Shown: positions 41,914 to 51,077, counted from the first letter of the stretch. The stretch is 60,115 nt of DNA from an uncultured Megasphaera sp. (GCF_900539295.1 NZ_UQBH01000013.1:1-60115), one strand, 5' to 3'. Notes: generated by a model not told the origin, from the sequence alone. Translations and numbers: made by a program.

Positions 41914-43299
41914 ATGTTGGAAACATTGAATGCCATTGACAGTTTTATTTGGGGACCGCCTTTATTGATCCTGCTTATCGGGACCGGTATCTTATTGACG
42001 GCTCGCCTTCGTTTGCTGCAGATTTCGAAGCTGCCGAGAGCCTTGAAGCTCATCTTCACAGCTAAGAACCAGGGCGATGGTGACGTAGACAGCTTTAAAG
42101 CTTTATGTACGGCTTTGGCAGCTACGGTCGGTACCGGCAATATCGTCGGTGTCGCGACGGCTGTTCATGCCGGCGGTCCCGGAGCCATTTTCTGGATGTG
42201 GATGGCAGCCTTCGTCGGTATGGCTACAAAATACGCTGAAGGTTGTTTAGCCGTTAAGTATCGGACGGTCGACAAGAACGGTGAAATCGCCGGCGGCCCG
42301 ATGTACTACATCGAAAATGGGTTAGGCAAAAAATATAAACCCTTGGCTTTCTTGTTTGCCTTCTTCGGCGTCCTCGTCGCCTTCTTCGGTATCGGGACCT
42401 TTGCTCAGGTCAACTCCATCGTTGAAATCACGCGGCTGACGACAAGCATTCCCGTCGAATATACGGCCGTCGTCCTGACCATCCTGGTTGCAGCTATTAC
42501 GATTGGCGGCCTGCAGTCCATCGCCCGCGTAGCGTCTAAAGTCGTTCCGGCTATGGCCATTATCTACATCATCTCGACGGTTGCTTTCTTGGTCATCTTT
42601 GCCGATAAAGTTCCGGCAGCTATTGAACAGATTCTCGTCAGCGCCTTCACTCCGACGGCGGCTGCCGGTGGTTTCCTTGGAGCTACGGTATTGGTTGCCA
42701 TGCGAAATGGGGTAGCCCGCGGCGTCTTCTCCAACGAATCGGGTCTCGGCAGTGCACCGATTGTTGCAGCTGCTGCTAAAACAAAATGGCCGGCTGAACA
42801 GGGCCTCATTTCTATGACCGGTACCTTCATCGATACGATCATCATCTGCACCTTGACGGGTCTCGTCTTGGTCGTCAGCGGGGCTTGGATGGGTGACGTC
42901 AACGGGGCAGCTCTTACCAATGCCGCCTTTACGATGGCCTTCCCGACGTATGGCAGCATCATCCTCTGCATCGGACTTACCCTCTTTGCTTTCACGACGA
43001 TCCTCGGCTGGAACTACTACGGCGAACGCTGCGTTGAATACCTCGTCGGTGTTAAAGGCATTATGCCCTACCGCATTATCTTCATCGCTCTCGTCGCCTG
43101 CGGTGCTTTCATTAAACTCGATGTCATCTGGATCCTGGCTGATATCGTAAACGGTCTGATGGCTATTCCGAACCTCATTGCCCTCATCGGCTTGAGTGGT
43201 GTCGTCGTAGCAGAGACGAAAAAATACTTCGATTATTTGAAAGAAGAAAAGAAAGATCTGTCCGACGATTTGGAAGAAGAAGCTACGCCGGGCCATTAA
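41914..43299 (+). CDS. Sodium:alanine/glycine symporter (AGCS family)
   Basis: 461-residue inner-membrane protein with about 10 to 11 hydrophobic segments. Seen: FIWGPPLLILLIGTGILLTA, then TALAATVGTGNIVGVATAVH and GGPGAIFWMWMAAFVGMATK, the AGCS signature; GGPMYYIENGLGKKYKPLAF; GVARGVFSNESGLGSAPIVA; a charged C-terminal tail. Family members import alanine or glycine with sodium. The tandem glycine riboswitch upstream points to glycine as an important substrate. Start ATG 41914 with AGGGGAG upstream. Single-gene unit. Confidence 0.94.
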   Translation: MLETLNAIDSFIWGPPLLILLIGTGILLTARLRLLQISKLPRALKLIFTAKNQGDGDVDSFKALCTALAATVGTGNIVGVATAVHAGGPGAIFWMWMAAFVGMATKYAEGCLAVKYRTVDKNGEIAGGPMYYIENGLGKKYKPLAFLFAFFGVLVAFFGIGTFAQVNSIVEITRLTTSIPVEYTAVVLTILVAAITIGGLQSIARVASKVVPAMAIIYIISTVAFLVIFADKVPAAIEQILVSAFTPTAAAGGFLGATVLVAMRNGVARGVFSNESGLGSAPIVAAAAKTKWPAEQGLISMTGTFIDTIIICTLTGLVLVVSGAWMGDVNGAALTNAAFTMAFPTYGSIILCIGLTLFAFTTILGWNYYGERCVEYLVGVKGIMPYRIIFIALVACGAFIKLDVIWILADIVNGLMAIPNLIALIGLSGVVVAETKKYFDYLKEEKKDLSDDLEEEATPGH

Positions 43300-43317
43300 A
43301 TCTTTCGTAAAAAATAC

Positions 43318-43345
43318 TTGACGATTCTCTCCATTATGGTATAAT
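43318..43345 (+). promoter_or_regulatory. tRNA-Leu promoter
   Basis: TTGACG (43318-43323), 16 bp, extended -10 TGGTATAAT ending 43345. Confidence 0.8.
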
Positions 43346-43395
43346 TAATCTTGTGCCAAGCACTGAGTAAAATTTCTGCAAGGCACAAGAGATAT

Positions 43396-43479
43396 GCCGG
43401 GGTGGCGGAATGGCAGACGCACCTGACTCAAAATCAGGCGGGTAACACCGTGAGGGTTCAAGTCCCTCCCTCGGCACCA
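43396..43479 (+). tRNA. tRNA-Leu (anticodon CAA)
   Basis: 84 bases, class II with a variable arm (GGTAACACC). Acceptor GCCGGGG / CCTCGGC, anticodon stem CCTGA/TCAGG around CTCAAAA, T loop GGTTCAAGTCC, discriminator A, encoded CCA. Anticodon CAA reads UUG. Confidence 0.95.
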
Positions 43480-43486
43480 AATCATT

Positions 43487-43537
43487 AAGAACTGCAGCAC
43501 AAAGCCTTTTACAGCAATGTGTTGCAGTTCTTTTTTT
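43487..43537 (+). terminator. Terminator after tRNA-Leu
   Basis: 15-bp stem with one mismatch (AAGAACTGCAgCACA / TGTGtTGCAGTTCTT) and T7. From here to 43800 only an extended -10 (TGTTATAAT, ending 43763) for the nitroreductase gene is seen. Confidence 0.85.
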
Positions 43538-43800
43538 ATCCTGAAGTAGATTCATATCGAGGTGCCTGCACAGCTTGTCTGCAAGCTGGTTCTGGTGACT
43601 GCAGTTCCTTCCGTAGGACCGCCGTATTTTAGCCGAATGTTATCCTTATCTTTGTAGGGGCGAAAAAGAGATCCGCTCATATTATAGATATATATAGAAA
43701 GAAAAAGGGGCATACTCTTTTTCTGTTAGCCACTGTTTTCTTCCTATCTAAATATGTTATAATAAAATAGATAAATGATTATAGGGAGGAGTCGATTTAC

Positions 43801-44304
43801 ATGAATGAAATCTTTGCCAGACGGAGTATCCGTAAATTTTTGCCCACTATGGTAGAAGATGAAAAGATAGAAAAGCTGCTGCATGCTGCAATGGCTGCTC
43901 CATCTGCCGGAAATCAACAGCCTTGGGAATTTTATGTGGTCCGCGACAAACGTGTCATGCAGGACTTGTCTCAATGCAGTCCGTATGCCGGCTGTGCCAA
44001 CGGCGCTGCCCTGGCGATTGTCGTTTGTTCTCGTGACGAAAATATGCGTTTTCCTGCTTTTGCTTCACTCGATCTCAGTGCTGCTGTTGAAAACATCCTC
44101 ATCGAAGCGGTACACCTTGATCTCGGTGCTGTCTGGCTTGGCGTTACCCCTTATCGGGCTCGCGAAGTTTTGGTACGTCGTGCCTTGGGCGCTCCGAAAG
44201 GCGTGACCCCCTTTGCCATCGTAGCCCTCGGTTATCCCCAGGCAACGGCAGAAGACAAACCGCATGAAGACCGTTATGATCCATCCCGAATTCATTACGT
44301 ATAA
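43801..44304 (+). CDS. Nitroreductase family protein
   Basis: 167-residue FMN-dependent NAD(P)H oxidoreductase, soluble and probably a homodimer. Seen: IFARRSIRKFLPTMVEDEKI with the FMN-binding Arg-Arg-Ser, AAMAAPSAGNQQPWEFYVV with the FMN-phosphate contact region, LDLSAAVENILIEAVHLDLG, and the C-terminal FAIVALGYPQ. ATG 43801 after GGGAGGAG. Physiological substrate is not known; relatives reduce nitro compounds, quinones or flavins. Followed by a terminator that lies just ahead of tatC. Confidence 0.9.
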   Translation: MNEIFARRSIRKFLPTMVEDEKIEKLLHAAMAAPSAGNQQPWEFYVVRDKRVMQDLSQCSPYAGCANGAALAIVVCSRDENMRFPAFASLDLSAAVENILIEAVHLDLGAVWLGVTPYRAREVLVRRALGAPKGVTPFAIVALGYPQATAEDKPHEDRYDPSRIHYV

Positions 44305-44327
44305 TAAATAACTGTTGTACGGCATCG

Positions 44328-44360
44328 AAAGGGTCCTGTCGCTATGTGACAGGACCTTTT
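44328..44360 (+). terminator. Hairpin with T-run between nitroreductase and tatC
   Basis: GGTCCTGTC / GACAGGACC, 7-base loop, A3 before and T4 after. Only 29 bases remain before the tatC start. Confidence 0.82.
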
Positions 44361-44389
44361 CCTATTTTTGTTAAAGGAAGGGGATTTCT

Positions 44390-45085
44390 ATGACTGAAGA
44401 AAAAGCTCCTATAACCCTTCATTTAGCGGAACTGAGGCGGCGTCTCCTCTTTTCGCTGGCTGCCTGGCTCATCGGCAGTATCGCTGCCTATACTTATGTA
44501 GATGATATCATTGCCGTCATCTCAGCACCGGCAGGAAGACTGTATTTTTTGAATCCGGCAGAAGTCTTCTTTTCTTACATCCAAGTCGCAGCTGTAACGG
44601 GATTATTTGTGACCCTGCCTATCCACTGTTATGAATTATGGCGGTTTTTGAAACCGGCCCTGCATGAAAAAGAGGAGCGGGCTGTTCTGTGGTTTCTGCC
44701 GGCAGCCCTCATCTTATGGTATGGCGGGGCGGCCTTTTCCTTCTTCGTCGTATTCCCGCAGGCTGTCCGATTTTTCATGAGCTTTTCTGCCGTGTCCCTG
44801 CAGCCGATGTTTTCTTTGGCCGCTTACTTGTCCTTTTTCGTCGCCTTTGTCCTGCCCTTTGCCATCGGCTTTGAATTGCCCCTGGCCCTCATTATCCTGT
44901 CCAAGTTGGGGCTGGTTACGGGGAAGTCACTGCGGCAAAAACGGCGATTCTTTGTCGTCGGAGCCTTTATCTTTGCCGGTGTCGTATCGCCGACGACGGA
45001 TATGATCACACAGACGGCCATTGCCGTGCCCTTGATTTTTCTCTACGAGGGAACGATTTTGGTCATGCGGTTCATGAAGCGCTGA
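44390..45085 (+). CDS. tatC: Sec-independent translocase subunit TatC
   Basis: 231-residue inner-membrane receptor for twin-arginine signal peptides. Seen: six hydrophobic segments; N-terminal HLAELRRRLLFSLAAW, the usual signal-binding face; FFSYIQVAAVTGLFVTLPIH; PALHEKEERAVLWFLPAALI; FGLAF-like FAIGFELPLALIIL; and the TTDMITQTAIAVPLIFLYE segment near the end with the family's SPTTD motif. ATG 44390 after AAGGAAGGGG. No tatA or tatB gene is adjacent. It comes right after a terminator with no visible promoter of its own. Confidence 0.94.
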   Translation: MTEEKAPITLHLAELRRRLLFSLAAWLIGSIAAYTYVDDIIAVISAPAGRLYFLNPAEVFFSYIQVAAVTGLFVTLPIHCYELWRFLKPALHEKEERAVLWFLPAALILWYGGAAFSFFVVFPQAVRFFMSFSAVSLQPMFSLAAYLSFFVAFVLPFAIGFELPLALIILSKLGLVTGKSLRQKRRFFVVGAFIFAGVVSPTTDMITQTAIAVPLIFLYEGTILVMRFMKR

Positions 45086-45122
45086 AGGGGAATATTTATT
45101 GATAAATTAACTTTATGTCGCG

Positions 45123-45188
45123 TGTATACAGTATTTCTTTGTATACAAAGTGGCCGTCTCTTGTAATGTTTTTCCATTTTGCTATAAT
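45123..45188 (+). promoter_or_regulatory. pyc promoter with upstream palindromes
   Basis: -35-like TTGTAA (45161-45166), 16 bp, TATAAT (45183-45188). Upstream, TGTATACA occurs at 45123-45130 and 45140-45147, 17 bp apart; the second lies in the perfect 14-bp palindrome CTTTGTATACAAAG (45137-45150). Location about 50 to 70 bases before the transcript start suggests an activator or dual regulator. Confidence 0.55.
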
Positions 45189-45271
45189 AGAGAAAGCGGT
45201 GAATGTATGGGCGTCGATATGCTGTGCGTTTACCGGTCTGATTTAATCTTTATACGCAGGAGGGTATTTTC

Positions 45272-48200
45272 ATGAAAAAAATTCGTTCGGTTTTAGTTGC
45301 CAACCGCGGAGAAATTGCAATTCGTGTTTTCCGGGCTTGTAATGAACTGGGAATCCGCACGATTGCGATTTATTCCAAAGAAGATTCGCTGTCGCTGCAT
45401 CGTTTCCGCGCAGATGAATCGTATCTGGTCGGTGAAGGCAAAAAACCGGTAGATGCATATTTAGATATTGAAGATATTATCCGTATTGCCCATGAGCACG
45501 ACGTCGATGCCATTCATCCCGGTTACGGATTCTTGTCCGAAAATGCGGACTTAGCGAAACGCTGTGAAGAAGAAGGTATTATCTTTATCGGCCCGAAGGT
45601 TGAACACCTTATCATGTTCGGCGATAAGATCAATGCCCGTATTCAGGCAAAGAAGGCCGGTATCCAGTATATTCCCGGCAGCGACGGCCGCGTTGAAAGC
45701 TATGAAGAAGTCGAATCGTTTGCCAAAGAAGTAGGTCTCCCGATTATGTTGAAAGCCGTTAATGGCGGCGGCGGCCGCGGCATGCGTATGGTCGACTCCA
45801 TGGAAGAACTGCGCGATGCTTATGAACGGGCAAAATCGGAAGCTCAGCTGGCTTTTGGCAGCGATGAAATTTATCTTGAAAAGTGTATCATCAATCCGAA
45901 ACACATCGAAGTTCAGATCATGGGCGACGAACACGGCAACGTCATTCACCTCTTTGAACGTGACTGCTCCATTCAGCGTCGTCATCAGAAGGTCGTCGAA
46001 ACGGCTCCGGCTTCGGCCCTGCCGGTAGAACTTCGCCAGAAGATCTGCGATGCTGCCTTGAAATTGATGAAAAACGTTCATTACGTCAATGCCGGTACGG
46101 TTGAATTTTTGGTTACCCCTGACGGCAACTTCTACTTCATCGAAGTTAACCCCCGTGTCCAGGTAGAACACACGGTTACCGAAATGATTACGGGTATCGA
46201 CATCGTCCAGACCCAGATTAAAGTCGCTGAAGGCTATGCCCTTGACAGCGATGAAATCGGCATTAAGTCTCAGGATTCTGTCCACTGCCTCGGCAATGCT
46301 ATCCAGTGCCGTATTACGACGGAAGACCCGATGAACAACTTCATGCCTGATTCCGGTAAAATCACGGTATACCGCAGCGGCGGCGGCTTCGGCGTCCGTC
46401 TCGATAGCGGTAACGCTTATACAGGTGCGATTATTACGCCGTACTATGATTCGCTCTTGGTCAAGTCGACGACTTACGGCCTCGATCATGCTAAAGCCGT
46501 TCAGAAGATGCTCCGCGTCCTTCAGGAATTCCGTATCCGCGGCGTCAAGACCAATATCGGTTTCTTGATCAACGTTTTGAGAAGCCCGGAATTTGTCGAC
46601 GGTTCTTATAATGTAAACTTCATCGACAATCATCCGGAACTGTTCAATCTGCCGGTCGTACAGGACCGCGGCACGAAACTCTTAGAGTACATCAGCGATA
46701 CGACGATCAACGGCTATGCCGGTGCCGGCCACCAGGAAAAGACTGAATTTGAACCGTTGGAACTGCCGAGTGTTGAAAACGGCCCGTATCCGGACGGCAC
46801 GAAACAGAAATTTGATGCTATGGGACCAGAAAAATTCTCCCAGTGGATCAAAGATCAGCATAAGGTATTCTTCACCGATACGACCATGCGTGACGCTCAC
46901 CAGTCCTTGTTTGCTACCCGCGTTCGTACCATCGATATGCTCCGCGTTTTGGAAGCCGCTTCTAAGAAACTCCCGAACCTCTTCTCCTATGAATGCTGGG
47001 GCGGGGCAACCTTTGACGTAGCGTACCGCTTCCTCTATGAAGATCCTTGGGTTCGTCTGCGCCAGATGCGTGAAAAGGCTCCGAACATCCTTCTTCAGAT
47101 GCTCGTCCGCGGTGCCAATGCCGTCGGCTACACCAGCTATCCGGACAATGTCGTCAAGAACTTCATTGACCTCTCGGCCAAGAACGGCATCGACGTATTC
47201 CGTGTTTTCGACAGCCTTAACAGCTTAGACAATATGTACGGCACGATTCAGGCCGTTCGTGAAAACAATAAATTGGCAGAAGTTGCACTCTGCTACACCG
47301 GTGATATCCTCGATCCGTCGCGGAATAAATACGACTTGGCCTACTACGTCAACATGGCTAAGGAATTGAAAAATGCCGGTGCCAACATCATCGCCATTAA
47401 AGATATGGCAGGCCTCTTGAAGCCGGAAGCTTCGTACCGCCTGGTATCGGCCTTGAAAGATGCCGTTGACCTGCCGATTCATCTCCATACCCATGACGGT
47501 TCTGGCAATGCGATTACGACCTACAGCCGGGCTATTGATGCCGGCGTCGATATCGTCGACGTTGCCTACTCGGCCTTTGCCGGCGGCACCAGCCAGCCGA
47601 GCATGAGCACCTTGTACTACGCTTTGAGCGGCAAGGACCGCCAGCCGGATCTCGATGTCAATGCTATGGAAGAAATGTCCCGCTACTGGGCTACGGTTCG
47701 TCCGTACTATAAGGGCGTCGATAAAGCTGAAGCTTATCCGAATACGGAAGTATACCAGCATGAAATGCCGGGCGGCCAGTTCTCCAATCTCCGCCAGCAG
47801 GCTAAGGCTGTCGGCCTCGGCGATCACTGGAATGAAATCAAGAAGATGTACCACACGGTCAGCATGATGTTCGGCGATATCATCAAAGTTACGCCGTCGT
47901 CTAAAGTTGTCGGCGACATGACCTTGTTCATGGTTCAGAACAACCTGACCGAACAGGATATCTATGATAAGGGCGACGTCCTCGACTTCCCGCAGTCCGT
48001 CGTCGAATTCTTTGAAGGCCGTATCGGTATTCCTTACCAGGGCTTCCCGGAAAAACTCCAGAAGATCATCCTGAAAGGGAAGAAACCCCTTACGGAACGG
48101 CCGGGCAAGAGCCTTGCTCCTGTCGATTTCGACGCCGTCCGTGCCAAACTGGCTGAAAACGGCTACAAGCACGAAGCCGAAGATATCAATGCTTACTGCC

Positions 48201-48706
48201 AGTATCCGAAGGTCTTTGAAGACTACAATGAAAAGGTCAAGAGATTCGGCGATGTCAGCGTTCTCGATACACCGACCTTCTTCTTCGGCATGAAGAAAAA
48301 TGAAGAACTTCACGTTGAAATCGAAGAAGGGAAGGATCTCATCATCACCCTGATCAACATCAGCGATCCTGATGAAAGCGGCGTCCGTACGGTTACCTTC
48401 ATGTTCAACGGTGCCGAACGTGAAATCCGCGTTCAGGATAAGAGCGTCGATATGAAGACCGTTTCCCGCCGTAAAGCCGATCCCGATAAGGCCGGTGATA
48501 TCGGTGCTACCTTGTCCGGTTCGGTCGTCAACGTCCTCGTCTCGAAGGGCCAGAAAGTTAAGAAGGGCGAACCCTTAGTCGTTACTGAAGCCATGAAGAT
48601 GGAAACGACGATTACGTCGCCCATCGACGGTACTGTCGGCGAAATCTATGCCGTCAAAGGCCAGGCCATCATCAGCGGCGACTGCCTGCTCGAAGTATTA
48701 GAATAA
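45272..48706 (+). CDS. pyc: Pyruvate carboxylase
   Basis: 1144-residue biotin enzyme making oxaloacetate from pyruvate, bicarbonate and ATP. Domains in order: biotin carboxylase (about 1-450; GEIAIRVFRACNELGIRTIA, GGGGRGMRMV, FIEVNPRVQVEHTVTE), carboxyltransferase barrel (about 530-800; TTMRDAHQSLFATRVRT, HTHDGSGNAITTYSRAIDAG), the tetramer domain, and the biotin carrier domain with EAMKMETT, in which Lys1109, 36 residues from the end, should carry biotin. ATG 45272 after GGAGGG. Full length for the single-chain alpha4 type. With fumarate reductase genes downstream it supports a reductive route to succinate as well as anaplerosis. Confidence 0.96.
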   Translation: MKKIRSVLVANRGEIAIRVFRACNELGIRTIAIYSKEDSLSLHRFRADESYLVGEGKKPVDAYLDIEDIIRIAHEHDVDAIHPGYGFLSENADLAKRCEEEGIIFIGPKVEHLIMFGDKINARIQAKKAGIQYIPGSDGRVESYEEVESFAKEVGLPIMLKAVNGGGGRGMRMVDSMEELRDAYERAKSEAQLAFGSDEIYLEKCIINPKHIEVQIMGDEHGNVIHLFERDCSIQRRHQKVVETAPASALPVELRQKICDAALKLMKNVHYVNAGTVEFLVTPDGNFYFIEVNPRVQVEHTVTEMITGIDIVQTQIKVAEGYALDSDEIGIKSQDSVHCLGNAIQCRITTEDPMNNFMPDSGKITVYRSGGGFGVRLDSGNAYTGAIITPYYDSLLVKSTTYGLDHAKAVQKMLRVLQEFRIRGVKTNIGFLINVLRSPEFVDGSYNVNFIDNHPELFNLPVVQDRGTKLLEYISDTTINGYAGAGHQEKTEFEPLELPSVENGPYPDGTKQKFDAMGPEKFSQWIKDQHKVFFTDTTMRDAHQSLFATRVRTIDMLRVLEAASKKLPNLFSYECWGGATFDVAYRFLYEDPWVRLRQMREKAPNILLQMLVRGANAVGYTSYPDNVVKNFIDLSAKNGIDVFRVFDSLNSLDNMYGTIQAVRENNKLAEVALCYTGDILDPSRNKYDLAYYVNMAKELKNAGANIIAIKDMAGLLKPEASYRLVSALKDAVDLPIHLHTHDGSGNAITTYSRAIDAGVDIVDVAYSAFAGGTSQPSMSTLYYALSGKDRQPDLDVNAMEEMSRYWATVRPYYKGVDKAEAYPNTEVYQHEMPGGQFSNLRQQAKAVGLGDHWNEIKKMYHTVSMMFGDIIKVTPSSKVVGDMTLFMVQNNLTEQDIYDKGDVLDFPQSVVEFFEGRIGIPYQGFPEKLQKIILKGKKPLTERPGKSLAPVDFDAVRAKLAENGYKHEAEDINAYCQYPKVFEDYNEKVKRFGDVSVLDTPTFFFGMKKNEELHVEIEEGKDLIITLINISDPDESGVRTVTFMFNGAEREIRVQDKSVDMKTVSRRKADPDKAGDIGATLSGSVVNVLVSKGQKVKKGEPLVVTEAMKMETTITSPIDGTVGEIYAVKGQAIISGDCLLEVLE

Positions 48707-48727
48707 GATTACGATTTATAAAGCAAT

Positions 48728-48761
48728 AAAGGTGCTGCCGCATGTGCGGCAGCACCTTTTT
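48728..48761 (+). terminator. Strong hairpin with T-run after pyc
   Basis: 12-bp perfect GC-rich stem (GGTGCTGCCGCA / TGCGGCAGCACC), 2-base loop, T5. Only 18 bases separate it from the next start. Confidence 0.9.
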
Positions 48762-48779
48762 AATTAAAGGAGAACAGCT

Positions 48780-49451
48780 ATGAAAATGGTAACCGTCTAT
48801 TTACTGGGCAAGATGTTTTCTGTTCCGGAAGACTTGACGATTATGCGGGCTATGGAATATTCCGGCTTCCGCCTCGTCCGAGGCTGCGGCTGCCGCAGCG
48901 GATTCTGCGGTGCCTGTGCCGTCGTCTACCGTCTGAAAGGACAGACTGAAACGCACTCGGCCCTGGCCTGTCAGACCAAAGTCGAAGACGGCATGTGCGT
49001 CGGCCGGCTGGAATCGTTTCCTATCAAAAAGATGGACTATGACATGGATGATCTGCCCGTTGCCGGAAACGTCGTCGGTCAGCTTTATCCCGAAATTTAC
49101 AACTGTATCCACTGCAATGCCTGCACGCGGAACTGTCCTCAAGGAATTCAGGTCATGAAATATATCGCCTTGGCTCAAAAGGGAGATTACGCCGGCTGTG
49201 CGAAAGAATCCTTCCGCTGTGTCTGCTGCAATATCTGCGCCGCCAGCTGTCCGGCTAAAATCAGTCACGGCCCGGTCGGCCTCTTAGCTCGGCGCATTCT
49301 CGGCAAGTATATGGCCAAAAAGAGCCGCCATTTAGAGGATCGCGTAAAGGCCATTCAAGAAGGAAAGTATATTGCCGATGTACAGCGCTTAATGGATGCC
49401 GATGACGATGAATTACGCCGCTTGTATGAAGGGCGGACTATTGAAAAATAG
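48780..49451 (+). CDS. Fumarate reductase-type iron-sulfur subunit
   Basis: 223 residues, soluble. Seen: a [2Fe-2S] ferredoxin-like domain with RGCGCRSGFCGACAVVY and a later Cys in SALACQTK; two CxxCxxCxxxCP motifs, CIHCNACTRNCP (about 113-124) and CVCCNICAASCP (about 149-160), suggesting two [4Fe-4S] clusters rather than the [4Fe-4S]/[3Fe-4S] pair of classical quinone-linked FrdB. ATG 48780 after AAAGGAG. The partner flavoprotein follows by 9 bases; no membrane anchor subunit is present. Electron donor is unknown; a thiol-, NADH- or ferredoxin-linked enzyme is possible. Confidence 0.82.
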   Translation: MKMVTVYLLGKMFSVPEDLTIMRAMEYSGFRLVRGCGCRSGFCGACAVVYRLKGQTETHSALACQTKVEDGMCVGRLESFPIKKMDYDMDDLPVAGNVVGQLYPEIYNCIHCNACTRNCPQGIQVMKYIALAQKGDYAGCAKESFRCVCCNICAASCPAKISHGPVGLLARRILGKYMAKKSRHLEDRVKAIQEGKYIADVQRLMDADDDELRRLYEGRTIEK

Positions 49452-49460
49452 GAGGACCTC

Positions 49461-51071
49461 ATGATATATACCGAAGAAATGCGGGCGTCTCAGGCACGGG
49501 TCGAGGCGACGCGCAATATTCGCCTGTCAGAAGAATTGCCGCGGTTTACGGCCGAAGAAAAAGACCTTCTTTTAAGGCAGTTTCACCCGGATTATAACCA
49601 AGATGGATTTACGCGCCTTTCCGTAGGACCGAATAAAGGCGACTTGGTACCCAATGAGCTGGCCATTCTCTTACAGGGAAGGAGCCGTATGGATGAGGCT
49701 GACGTCGATTTAGACCACATCCAATTTGAAACGGATGTCCTGGTCATCGGTGGCGGCGGAGCCGGTGCAGCAGCTGCGATTGAGGCTGCCCGTCACGGGG
49801 CCAAGGTCCTCATGGTGACCAAACTGCGCCTGGGCGATGCCAATACGGGCATGGCCGAAGGGGGCATACAGGCTGCCGATAAGGATCAAGATTCACCGGC
49901 AGCCCATTATTTAGATGCTATGGGCGGCGGCCATTACAAGAATATTCCCGAACTATTGGCTGAATTGGTCCTCCATGGACCGGAAGCCATTCAGTGGCTC
50001 AGTTCCCTAGGCGTCTTGTTCGATAAGGACAGTGACGGCGCGATGGTGACGACCCATGGCGGCGGGACGTCCTATAAACGGATGCATGCCTGCGGCGACT
50101 ATACGGGAGCAGAAATCATGCGTGTCCTTCGTGATGAAGTGCGAAATGCCGGTGTCGACGTCATCGAATATTCGCCGGCTGTCGAATTACTGCTCGACAA
50201 AGACGGACAGGCTGCCGGTGCCGTCCTCTATGACTTCGATACCAAGGAATATCACGTCGTCCGTGCCAAGAGTGTCATCCTTTCTGCCGGCGGTGCCGGA
50301 CGCCTCCACTACCAGGGATTTCCCACGTCGAATCATTACGGTTCGACGGCTGACGGATTGGTCATGGCCTATCGGGCCGGCGTTCCTCTCCTCTATGCCG
50401 GGGCTATTCAGTATCACCCGACGGGGGCTGCCTATCCGCCTCAGATTTATGGGGCTCTGGTTACGGAAAAGGTTCGCTCCCTCGATGCCATGCTGGTCAA
50501 TAAGAACGGCGAAGCCTTTCTCCATCCCTTAGAAACGCGGGACGTCGTGGCAGCGGCCATCATCCGCGAGTGCCAAGAACGGAATAAAGGGGTCTATGCC
50601 CTTCACGGTCCGGCTGTCTGGCTCGATACGCCTATGGTCGATATCCTCCATGGCGAGGGGACGATGGAAACCAGACTGCCGGCTATGATCCATATGTATG
50701 AAAAATTCGGCATCGATATCCGAAAACAGCCGATTTTAGTCTACCCGACCCTGCACTATCAAAATGGAGGCATCTGTATCGGGGCCAAGAGTGAAACGAA
50801 AATCCCTGGCCTCTATGCTGCCGGGGAAGACGTCGGAGGTATTCACGGCAAGAACCGCCTCATGGGAAACAGCCTCTTGGATATCATCGTCTTTGGCCGG
50901 ATTGCCGGAACGGCGGCAGCAGTCTACAGTCAGACGGCCCGTCCCGGAAAGGGAGGGCTTGACCATGTCCGCCGCTTCGATGAAGAACGGGCAGCTGCCG
51001 GGTTTACGAGTGACGTCTTGTCACCGAAACTCCTGCCGGACTATACCCACAACCGGGGTACTCGGGGATAA
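49461..51071 (+). CDS. Fumarate reductase/succinate dehydrogenase-type flavoprotein
   Basis: 536 residues, soluble. N-terminal extension of about 85 residues, then the FAD Rossmann motif VIGGGGAGAAAAIEAARHGA, GDANTGMAEGGIQAADKDQD, active-site AIQYHPTGAAYPPQ, and the C-terminal FAD block TKIPGLYAAGEDVGGIHGKN followed by RLMGNSLLDIIVFGRIAG. The position that holds the flavin-linked His in classical FrdA/SdhA (RSHT) is NTG here, so FAD should be bound non-covalently. Such enzymes include thiol:fumarate reductase TfrA and L-aspartate oxidase; the iron-sulfur partner argues for fumarate reduction. ATG 49461 after AGGAGG. Its stop is only six bases from that of the convergent MFS gene. Confidence 0.82.
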   Translation: MIYTEEMRASQARVEATRNIRLSEELPRFTAEEKDLLLRQFHPDYNQDGFTRLSVGPNKGDLVPNELAILLQGRSRMDEADVDLDHIQFETDVLVIGGGGAGAAAAIEAARHGAKVLMVTKLRLGDANTGMAEGGIQAADKDQDSPAAHYLDAMGGGHYKNIPELLAELVLHGPEAIQWLSSLGVLFDKDSDGAMVTTHGGGTSYKRMHACGDYTGAEIMRVLRDEVRNAGVDVIEYSPAVELLLDKDGQAAGAVLYDFDTKEYHVVRAKSVILSAGGAGRLHYQGFPTSNHYGSTADGLVMAYRAGVPLLYAGAIQYHPTGAAYPPQIYGALVTEKVRSLDAMLVNKNGEAFLHPLETRDVVAAAIIRECQERNKGVYALHGPAVWLDTPMVDILHGEGTMETRLPAMIHMYEKFGIDIRKQPILVYPTLHYQNGGICIGAKSETKIPGLYAAGEDVGGIHGKNRLMGNSLLDIIVFGRIAGTAAAVYSQTARPGKGGLDHVRRFDEERAAAGFTSDVLSPKLLPDYTHNRGTRG

Positions 51072-51077
51072 GGCCTA

